Source of the DNA: Candidatus Lindowiibacteriota bacterium
GTDB taxonomy: Bacteria > Lindowbacteria > 2-12-FULL-62-27
DNA length: 10,834 nucleotides
NCBI GenBank assembly: GCA_023249255.1
Contig: JAHFCY010000075.1
Coordinates: 1 to 10,834, forward strand
Reading direction: 5' to 3'
Shown: positions 5,950 to 10,834 of the stretch, one piece after another
Layout of the letters: every line of letters starts with the position of its first letter
Position numbering within the stretch: position 1 is the first letter of the stretch
Position numbers and translations under genes: made by a program
Notes under the pieces: model-generated
The model's input: only the letters and a program-made list of their open reading frames with translations
Database searches by the model: none
Told to the model about the DNA's origin: nothing

Positions 5950-6891
5950 ATGATTTCGATTCGACCGGACCGAATCAGGCAGATCGTGAAATTTTTTTCG
6001 GATCATCCCGATTTTTTCCCCTTCTCCTTCTCCGATCCCCAGGGCCTGTATCCGCCTCCGAACCACCCGCTCGCGCTCGAGTTTTTCTTCACGATGAGCA
6101 AGCACCAGTTCGGGTTCTGGTTCGATGACGGCCGACAGTATCTTCATCCCCTCTGGGCCGACGTCGACGGTGTCCCTCTCAAAGGATCCGATTTCATCTG
6201 GCGGATGGGCAAGCGAATGATGGACGAGACGCCGGAATTTTTTTCTCCCTCGTTTCAGAAAAATCTGACGGCGGACCGGCTGAACGATCTGTGGAAAAGC
6301 GACTGCGGTATCTGCCCCCTGCCCAACGCCCTTCTGCATCTGGCTCTTCTGAACGGCTACGGCGAGGACATGGAACGGCTGGGTCCGACACCGGCGGCGA
6401 TGGTCGAGCGGGCACGCCGGACAAATTCGGCATGCACATTCCTTTCGGACACGCTCTCCCGCGTCCGGGGATACGCGGAGGATCCCCTTCGGAAAAAAAT
6501 CAACATGCTCCTCATGATCCTTCAGAACCGGCCCGAGAAATTTCTGCCGAAAGAGGACATCCCGCCGATTGTCGATTATCACGTCATGCGATTGAGCCTG
6601 CGGACCGGAATCGTGTCGGTCGATTCGCCCGATCTTGCCGCGCGCCTTCTGCGGCGGGAATTTGTCACGGCCGCCGAGGAAACGGCGATCCGCCGGAACG
6701 TCTTCGACGCGATCGAACGGATCAAAAAAGAGGCGGGCGTCGGGACGGCTGAAATCGACTGGCTGTTTTTTTCCGGCCGAAAGTGGTGCCCGGAGATGGA
6801 AACGCCCAACTGCCCCGCCTGCCAACTCTCTCCCTACTGCGAAAAACGGACGGACCTGTTTCAGCCTGTGTTTCGGACGACGGCGTACTGA
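5950..6891 (+). CDS. Endonuclease III/HhH-GPD-like protein with C-terminal [4Fe-4S] motif
   Basis: A 313-residue soluble protein. Residues 205-220 read PPIVDYHVMRLSLRTG, closely matching the VDxHVxRxxxRxG strand-helix of HhH-GPD DNA glycosylases; Asp209 aligns with the catalytic Asp of endonuclease III. The C-terminus holds Cys280-X7-Cys288-X2-Cys291-X5-Cys297, the endonuclease III iron-sulfur loop with one extra residue in the first gap (the classic form is X6). A clear helix-hairpin-helix (LPGVGxxTA) is not visible before Asp209, nor is the lyase Lys. The order is therefore right but substrate recognition is probably different. It could act on a damaged or modified base or nucleoside; related folds include the queuosine salvage glycosylase. 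The N-terminal 130 residues are not recognised. ATG 5950 has no obvious Shine-Dalgarno. It stands alone: divergent from the DedA pair and convergent with pit. Confidence 0.72.
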   Translation: MISIRPDRIRQIVKFFSDHPDFFPFSFSDPQGLYPPPNHPLALEFFFTMSKHQFGFWFDDGRQYLHPLWADVDGVPLKGSDFIWRMGKRMMDETPEFFSPSFQKNLTADRLNDLWKSDCGICPLPNALLHLALLNGYGEDMERLGPTPAAMVERARRTNSACTFLSDTLSRVRGYAEDPLRKKINMLLMILQNRPEKFLPKEDIPPIVDYHVMRLSLRTGIVSVDSPDLAARLLRREFVTAAEETAIRRNVFDAIERIKKEAGVGTAEIDWLFFSGRKWCPEMETPNCPACQLSPYCEKRTDLFQPVFRTTAY

Positions 6892-6933
6892 AATGTCTTC
6901 ACGACCGATATCGCCCCTGCCGCATTCGGTTCC

Positions 6934-6950
6934 CCCGGCCTAAAACCGGG
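6934..6950. repeat. Short inverted repeat between convergent genes
   Basis: CCCGG-N7-CCGGG lies in the 48-base gap between the stop at 6891 and the pit stop at 6940-6942, which it overlaps. It could help end transcription of either gene, but neither strand has a T-run after it, so it is not called a terminator. Confidence 0.35.
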
Positions 6951-7935
6951 TCACGGCATAGACGGCCGCGGCGATGGCGGCGGATGCGGGGATGGTCAGA
7001 ATCCACGCGCCGACAATCCGCGGGACGATGTCCCAGCTCACGGCGGAAAGCCGGCGGTGCCAGACCGAGCCTGATCCGAGGATCGCGCCCGTAATGGTGT
7101 GGGTGGTGCTGACGGGTATGCCGAACATCGACGCGCCGTAGAGCGTGACGGCGCCGCCGAGTTCCGCGGATATGCCGGCGGGAACTTTCAAGTCGCAGAG
7201 TTTTGTGCCCATGGTTTTCACGATCCGCCAGCCGCCGCCCAACGTTCCGAGCGCGATGGCGGTCTGGCACGACAGAATGACCCACATCGGCGGGTCGTAG
7301 CCGGCCTGAAGGTTGGCGGTGACGAGGGCCAGTGTGATAATCCCCATCGTTTTTTGCGCGTCGTTTCCGCCGTGCCCGACCGAATAGGCCAGCGAGGTCA
7401 GGATCTGCAATCTTCGGCCGGCCACGTGGAGCGCCGATTGGTGGAGACGGGGCTCGAGAAAATAAATCAACCAGGAGAGGCCGGACATGACGGCCATCCC
7501 CAGGATCATCCCGATGAGAGGCGCCAGAAAGATAAAGAGTACAGGCCGGATCCACCCGCCGATCAGGATGGCCGCAACACCGGCTTTCATCAGCGCCGCG
7601 CCGGCCAGTCCGCCCATCAGGGCGTGGCTGGAGGACGACGGGATTCCATAATACCAGGTGATGATGTCCCACCCGATTGCACCGACCAGCGCGGCAAAGA
7701 CCACCCACAGATCCACCACCGCCGGATCGACGAGACCCTTGGCGATGGTTTTGGACACATGAAGTTCAAAAAACGCGATGGCGATGAAATTTCCAAACGC
7801 CGCGAGAAACACGGCCTGAAAAGGCGTCAGGGTTTTCGTCCCGACGACGGTGGCGATGCTGTTGGCGCTGTCGTGCCAGCCGTTGATGAAATCGAAAACA
7901 AGCGCGGTGACGACCAGAAGGACTACCAGACCCAC
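6940..7935 (-). CDS. pit: Low-affinity inorganic phosphate transporter, Pit family
   Basis: A 331-residue polytopic inner-membrane protein with the two inverted PiT half-repeats. The first half has DFINGWHDSANSIATVVGTK near the N-terminus, the second SVGHGGNDAQKTMGII around residues 190-205; these are the family's phosphate/cation binding signatures. Also conserved are WYYGIPSSSSHALMGGL (first half) and FGIPVSTTHTITGAILG (second half). Length fits the compact bacterial members. It imports phosphate, usually with H+ or Na+ or as a metal-phosphate complex. Translation starts at GTG 7935, one base after the stop of the DUF47 gene, with AAAGGAA about ten bases upstream. The DUF47-Pit pairing is a common conserved arrangement. 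Confidence 0.95.
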   Translation of the reverse strand: MGLVVLLVVTALVFDFINGWHDSANSIATVVGTKTLTPFQAVFLAAFGNFIAIAFFELHVSKTIAKGLVDPAVVDLWVVFAALVGAIGWDIITWYYGIPSSSSHALMGGLAGAALMKAGVAAILIGGWIRPVLFIFLAPLIGMILGMAVMSGLSWLIYFLEPRLHQSALHVAGRRLQILTSLAYSVGHGGNDAQKTMGIITLALVTANLQAGYDPPMWVILSCQTAIALGTLGGGWRIVKTMGTKLCDLKVPAGISAELGGAVTLYGASMFGIPVSTTHTITGAILGSGSVWHRRLSAVSWDIVPRIVGAWILTIPASAAIAAAVYAVTRF

Positions 7936-7936
7936 G

Positions 7937-8593
7937 TTATCTGTTCCTTTCGAGCATCACCACAACGAACATCCCCACATCCTTGCAGCAATCCGTGCAT
8001 GCCTCCAGAATCGACAGGACTTCGTCCTCGACCGTATAACATCGCTCACCGCCCGCGTGGAGGCTCTTGACCGTGTCATGAAAAATCCCGTCTGCCCGCT
8101 TCTCCAGATCCGAGATGTTCCTGAACGCCGCATCGACGCCGGACAGATCATTGGAAATTAGAAAATCAAACAGGCGGTTCATTTCGGACGTCATCTCGCC
8201 GATCAGGCCGATCATCGCGATCATCGAGTCGGATGGTTTCAGATGGTATGCCTCCATCCGCCACGCGTAGTGGTCCAGCGTGTCCATGACGGTGTCCAGA
8301 CTGTTGGCGATGTCCCGCAAATCGTCCGGGTCGACCGGATGGATCATGGTATGCCGAACGAGCAGATGAAACCCGTCCGTCAGCGCGTCGGTCTTCTTTT
8401 CATGCGCGTGGATGGACGCTGTAAAATCCCCGGACCCGAGCGTTCCATCACCCGCCGCCAATTTCAAAATCTGCGCGCCCTCATGCACCAGCGCGCACAG
8501 TTCCCGTAATTTCAGAAAAAACTTCTCCGAAGCCGGCGGCACGATTTTTTCAAGAAAACGGTTGAAGATGTTCATCGGGGGGAGATTAAACAT
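7937..8593 (-). CDS. DUF47 / PhoU-like accessory protein of the Pit transporter
   Basis: A 218-residue, all-helical, soluble protein. It follows the DUF47 (PhoU_div) pattern: an N-terminal FNRFLEKIVPP start, a first helix bundle with EKFFLKLRELCALVHEGA, then IHAHEKKTDALTDGFHLLVRHTMIHPVDPDDLRDIANSLDTVMD. In that stretch EKKTD and the DPDDLRDIANSLD helix are the metal-coordinating PhoU-like repeats; a second set, DLEKRADGIFHDTV, lies near the end. The family sits beside pit genes and is thought to tune phosphate transport. Its stop is separated from the GTG of pit by one base, so the two are coupled. The start is uncertain: ATG 8593 or ATG 8575 (which begins MNIFNRF, the more usual family N-terminus). 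Neither has a Shine-Dalgarno. Confidence 0.92.
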   Translation of the reverse strand: MFNLPPMNIFNRFLEKIVPPASEKFFLKLRELCALVHEGAQILKLAAGDGTLGSGDFTASIHAHEKKTDALTDGFHLLVRHTMIHPVDPDDLRDIANSLDTVMDTLDHYAWRMEAYHLKPSDSMIAMIGLIGEMTSEMNRLFDFLISNDLSGVDAAFRNISDLEKRADGIFHDTVKSLHAGGERCYTVEDEVLSILEACTDCCKDVGMFVVVMLERNR

Positions 8594-8600
8594 GGAAAGG

Positions 8601-8612
8601 TCACATATGTGA
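8601..8612. promoter_or_regulatory. 12-bp perfect palindrome in the leader of the phosphate operon
   Basis: TCACATATGTGA is its own reverse complement and lies eight bases before the ATG at 8593, downstream of the putative promoter at 8632-8661. The position suits an operator or a translation-blocking site. The order TCACA-TGTGA is inverted relative to a CRP/FNR-type TGTGA-N6-TCACA site, so no known regulator is assigned. Confidence 0.35.
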
Positions 8613-8631
8613 AGGGCGAAAATCCCGACCG

Positions 8632-8661
8632 GTTACAGCCCGAATGAAATCGGACTCACAA
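8632..8661 (-). promoter_or_regulatory. Possible promoter of the DUF47-pit operon
   Basis: On the minus strand TTGTGA (8661-8656) and TGTAAC (8637-8632) are 18 bases apart; each matches the consensus at four of six positions. The -35 falls on the stop codon of the upstream FAD oxidoreductase gene. No terminator is seen between the two genes, so read-through is also possible. Confidence 0.3.
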
Positions 8662-10071
8662 AAATCTGCCAAGCGCACTTTTTGCCGCATTCACTCCGCA
8701 CATGCCATGTACTCCCCCTCCGGGCGGGGTCGACGAGGAACACAGGAAAACCCGGGGAATCGGGGTTCGATAAGGATCCATTTCAAAAATCGGCCGGAAT
8801 AATATTTGTCTAATAAATGCCGCCCCACCGTTGATATCCCCACCTATCCGATTGGCGTTATGCTTTTCCATCTCGGCCGGGGAAATCGCGGATTTTTCGA
8901 TAATCAGATCTCTAAACCCGGGCGCAAATCGCTCGATTTGTCCGATTATTCGATCCGTCATATCAACCGTCGAACTCAATGGAACGTGGCAATACGCCCA
9001 TATCGTATGTCTCCCTTCCGGCGCGCGCGTCGGATCGATCAACGAGGGTTGCGCCAGAATGACAAAGGGGTGCTCAGGAATTTTTTCCTTCCAGCAGGAT
9101 CCCTCGGATGCTTCGATTTCCTCAAATGTCCCGCCAATATGAACGGTCGTCGCCAACGCGCATTCCTTCGCCTTCCAGGGTATCGGACCGGAAAGCGCAA
9201 AATCCAATTTAAATACGCCAGGTCCATACCGGAATCGCGACATTGATTCCAAGTAGGAGCGCGGCAACTTATTTTCCGAGATTCGAATCAATTGACGTGG
9301 TGTAATATTTAGAAAAACCAGCTCTTCCGGCGAAAACTCTGAAAGAGACTTCACGCAGATTCCGCTTTTGAGTTTTCCACCTTTGGATTCCAGATATGAA
9401 ATCAACGCTTGAACCAATCGGCCCGTTCCTCCCTCAAAAATAGGCCAGCCGATCGCATGGCCCGCGGCGCCCAGAATCATTCCGATGGCCGCCGACGCGG
9501 CGCTTGAAAATGGAACTCCCGAATGTCCCGCAATCCCCCCGAAAAGCGCTCGCGCGCGTTCTCCTTGGAACAAAGAATCCACAAGTCCCCTTGCGGAACG
9601 AAGCGCGTTCATTCCAAATCGTGCCATCAAAACCGGATGCTTCGGAAACCCAAGAGGTGGCGCCATTACATCGGGCGCCAAATCACTCCATCGGTGCACC
9701 CAGGGCGTCATCCATTTCGCATAAGTATTTTTATCTATTCCGAGTGCAACTGCGGTCTCGCGAATCGAACGATGCAGAAGTACCGCGGTGCCATCATCCA
9801 AAGGATGAGCCAGGGAAACCGGAGAATACAGCCATTTCAAGCCAAAATCGGCCAATGGCAGCCGAGTGAAAAACGGTGAGCACGCCGCCATGGGATGCAC
9901 GGCCGCGCAATGATCATGAATATAACCGGGAAGCGTCAACTCCATTGAACGCGCGCTTCCACCAAACGATTTTTCAGCCTCCAAAACAGAAACGGAAATT
10001 CCGGCCTCCACCAGGGTAATTGCACAGGCCAGTCCATTTGGGCCGGATCCAACCACAGTTGCGTTTTTCAT
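8656..10071 (-). CDS. FAD-dependent oxidoreductase of the phytoene desaturase-like (COG1233) type
   Basis: A 471-residue protein. The N-terminal dinucleotide-binding fold is complete: VVGSGPNGLACA (residues 6-17; Gly8, Gly10 and Gly13), with Glu31 at the end of the second strand (SVLEAE) and FGGSARS after it. The C-terminus has the matching FAD motif, PRVFLCSSSTPPGGGVHGMCGVNAA. The middle contains GWPIFEGGTGRLVQALISYLESKGG, typical of carotenoid desaturase-related enzymes. Length is normal. The substrate cannot be told, and no carotenoid biosynthesis gene is nearby. ATG 10071 starts right at the Rossmann strand, as in relatives; longer frames begin at a TTG at 10146 and add an unrelated tail. 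No clear Shine-Dalgarno is seen. Hand counts over 9241-9360 give 51 G+C in 120 bases, against 40 in 60 at 3361-3420, so the gene looks compositionally foreign. It lies next to an IS. Confidence 0.88.
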   Translation of the reverse strand: MKNATVVGSGPNGLACAITLVEAGISVSVLEAEKSFGGSARSMELTLPGYIHDHCAAVHPMAACSPFFTRLPLADFGLKWLYSPVSLAHPLDDGTAVLLHRSIRETAVALGIDKNTYAKWMTPWVHRWSDLAPDVMAPPLGFPKHPVLMARFGMNALRSARGLVDSLFQGERARALFGGIAGHSGVPFSSAASAAIGMILGAAGHAIGWPIFEGGTGRLVQALISYLESKGGKLKSGICVKSLSEFSPEELVFLNITPRQLIRISENKLPRSYLESMSRFRYGPGVFKLDFALSGPIPWKAKECALATTVHIGGTFEEIEASEGSCWKEKIPEHPFVILAQPSLIDPTRAPEGRHTIWAYCHVPLSSTVDMTDRIIGQIERFAPGFRDLIIEKSAISPAEMEKHNANRIGGDINGGAAFIRQILFRPIFEMDPYRTPIPRVFLCSSSTPPGGGVHGMCGVNAAKSALGRFL

Positions 10072-10135
10072 CGTAACCCAGTCTATCTGCGATGACCGGC
10101 GCGCGACAACCAGAAACTGCAAACTCCGTTCAGAA

Positions 10136-10163
10136 AATGTACCCAAAAATTGCTGAATGCTAA
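10136..10163 (-). promoter_or_regulatory. Possible promoter of the FAD oxidoreductase gene
   Basis: On the minus strand TTAGCA (10163-10158) and TACATT (10141-10136) are 16 bases apart, each four of six to consensus. It would give a leader of about 60 bases before ATG 10071. The -35 overlaps the stop codon of the upstream gene remnant. Weak evidence. Confidence 0.25.
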
Positions 10164-10276
10164 CACGCCGGCAGTTCTACAGCATTGATCACAAACTTGA
10201 TCTCGATATACGCGCCCACCGTAGTGCCCGGCCCGACGGTGCATCGAAGAAAAATCGCCACATCCACCGGTGACGG
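10160..10276 (-). pseudogene. 3' remnant of an unidentified gene, apparently cut by an insertion sequence
   Basis: In one minus-strand frame the 38 codons before TAG at 10162-10160 read as plausible beta-strand protein: VDVAIFLRCTVGPG, then TTVGAYIEIKFVINAVEL and PAC. Alternating hydrophobic residues and a Gly-rich turn suggest the last strands of an extracellular or Ig-like/beta-sandwich domain. No start codon or N-terminal part is present. The frame runs straight into the presumed end of the IS at about 10277. The simplest reading is that the element inserted near the 3' end of this gene, with the front part beyond the right edge. The protein family is not recognised. Confidence 0.4.
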
Positions 10277-10834
10277 ATTAGCAGTCTGATGAAAAACCGG
10301 TATTTTTTACAGGGAGAACTCGTATGAAGGGGACTTCCCCATCGCGGACTGGATTATGGACATTCCGTCGGCCTCGCATCATGCCGGTGTCCATGCAGTC
10401 AAACGCGCCAGCCGTTTCAAATTCAGTAGCCACCCCATCATGAGAGCCTCTTGCCGCACATTTTCCAGCGTCCGTCGTACAAATCGCCTGAATCCGTGTT
10501 GCTCTTTGGCCGCGCCCCACAATTCCTCTATCCGCTTGCGGGCGCGCTGGCTCCAACGATACGGATCGCCCCGAACTCGCATTCGAACGCGGCTGTGGAC
10601 CGGATCACGGCCTATTTTCATCGGCGCTACATGTGGGTCAATTTGACATGCGAAAAGTCTTGCCAAAAACGTCTTCTCAAAAAATCCCTTATCCGCTCCC
10701 ATACTTTTCGGTTTCAACCGCAATCGCCGCCGAACCCTCTCCAACAATTGCCAAACACCTTCCCGTTCCGATGTCGGCCCCTGAAATCGCTCCACGCCGA
10801 TCCCCATTAAAATACGGTGTCGATTCTCCATCAC
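10277..10834 (-). mobile_element. Insertion sequence, one end and transposase 3' part (continues past right edge)
   Basis: The element is defined by the transposase fragment at 10379-10834 and by a likely outer end near 10279-10296, where TAGCAGTCTGATGAAAAA resembles the ends of many IS elements of this class. The other end and target duplication are outside the window, so the exact boundary is inferred. The 100 bases between the transposase stop and this end hold no gene. They include a GGGG/CCCC inverted repeat around 10333-10344. Confidence 0.55.
10379..10834 (-). CDS. IS5-type DDE transposase, C-terminal part (5' end outside window)
   Basis: 151 codons are read up to the right edge. It begins with the MENRHRILMG strand and PTSEREGVWQLL helix typical of the middle of IS5-like transposases (compare MENRNGL and GTAERE in relatives). 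Next comes MGADKGFFEKTFLARL, in which Asp48 of this fragment is the second catalytic Asp. Then PHVAPM and SQRARKRIEELWGAAKEQHGFRRF, in which Glu103 is the likely catalytic Glu. The C-terminal helix is ALMMGWLLNLKRLARL. The first catalytic Asp is expected beyond the edge. The visible part is uninterrupted, so the enzyme may be intact. The in-frame GTG/ATG at the edge are internal codons, not a start. Confidence 0.85.
   Translation of the reverse strand: MMENRHRILMGIGVERFQGPTSEREGVWQLLERVRRRLRLKPKSMGADKGFFEKTFLARLFACQIDPHVAPMKIGRDPVHSRVRMRVRGDPYRWSQRARKRIEELWGAAKEQHGFRRFVRRTLENVRQEALMMGWLLNLKRLARLTAWTPA

Noticed and set aside
5911-6825. 304-codon minus-strand open frame opposite the iron-sulfur protein gene
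   Set aside because: The plus strand carries the VDYHVMRL and four-cysteine motifs with a plausible protein composition. The antisense product is rich in Arg, His and Pro without domain features.
6934-6950. Inverted repeat as an intrinsic terminator for pit or the 5950-6891 gene
   Set aside because: The stem is only five base pairs, and no T-run follows on either strand.
7099-8070. 323-codon plus-strand open frame opposite pit and DUF47
   Set aside because: It lies entirely over two well-supported minus-strand genes. Its product is Gly/Arg/Asp-rich low-complexity sequence.
10072-10146. TTG 10146 as start of the FAD oxidoreductase
   Set aside because: The FAD-binding strand starts directly at ATG 10071, as is usual for the family. 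The extension has no conserved character and lacks a Shine-Dalgarno.

Overview
The window looks like ordinary bacterial chromosome from a GC-rich organism with a Gram-negative type envelope. The evidence is a GspL/PilM-N type plus GspM/PilO type assembly operon, a DedA membrane protein and a Pit phosphate transporter. Nothing here fixes the taxon. The gene mix would fit a deltaproteobacterium-like lineage or a less studied phylum, but that is a guess. No rRNA, tRNA or CRISPR array was seen.

Layout. 1-1939 (minus): N-terminal part of a membrane-anchored double-GAF signalling protein running into a divergent GGDEF-like domain, cut by the window edge. 2127-4361 (minus): a tight three-gene operon encoding a PilM-PilN/GspL-like fusion, a PilO/GspM-like protein and a very small PilP-like protein ending in an RNPF motif. 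It has a strong sigma70-type promoter almost at its start codon (4372-4400) and a hairpin terminator after its last gene (2063-2106). 4421-5020 (plus): a corrinoid adenosyltransferase (CobO type), divergent from the pilus-like operon and convergent with the next pair, with interlocking stop codons. 5017-5887 (minus): a small two-helix membrane protein and a DedA-family protein. 5950-6891 (plus): an endonuclease III/HhH-GPD-like protein with a C-terminal four-cysteine iron-sulfur motif of unusual spacing. 6940-8593 (minus): a DUF47/PhoU-like protein and a Pit phosphate transporter, one base apart. 8656-10071 (minus): a phytoene-desaturase-like FAD oxidoreductase with noticeably lower GC. 10160-10276 (minus): a 3' gene remnant that appears cut by an insertion sequence. 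10379-10834 (minus): the C-terminal part of an IS5-type DDE transposase running off the right edge.

How they fit. Two units are clear functional groups: the pilus/secretion inner-membrane platform operon and the DUF47-Pit phosphate uptake pair. The other genes look like unrelated neighbours. The right end (low-GC oxidoreductase, broken gene, IS) is the most plastic part. I do not see a convincing new multi-gene system. The items most worth a second look are the minimal pilus-platform operon with its near-leaderless promoter and double hairpin, the iron-sulfur glycosylase-like protein, and the IS-disrupted gene.
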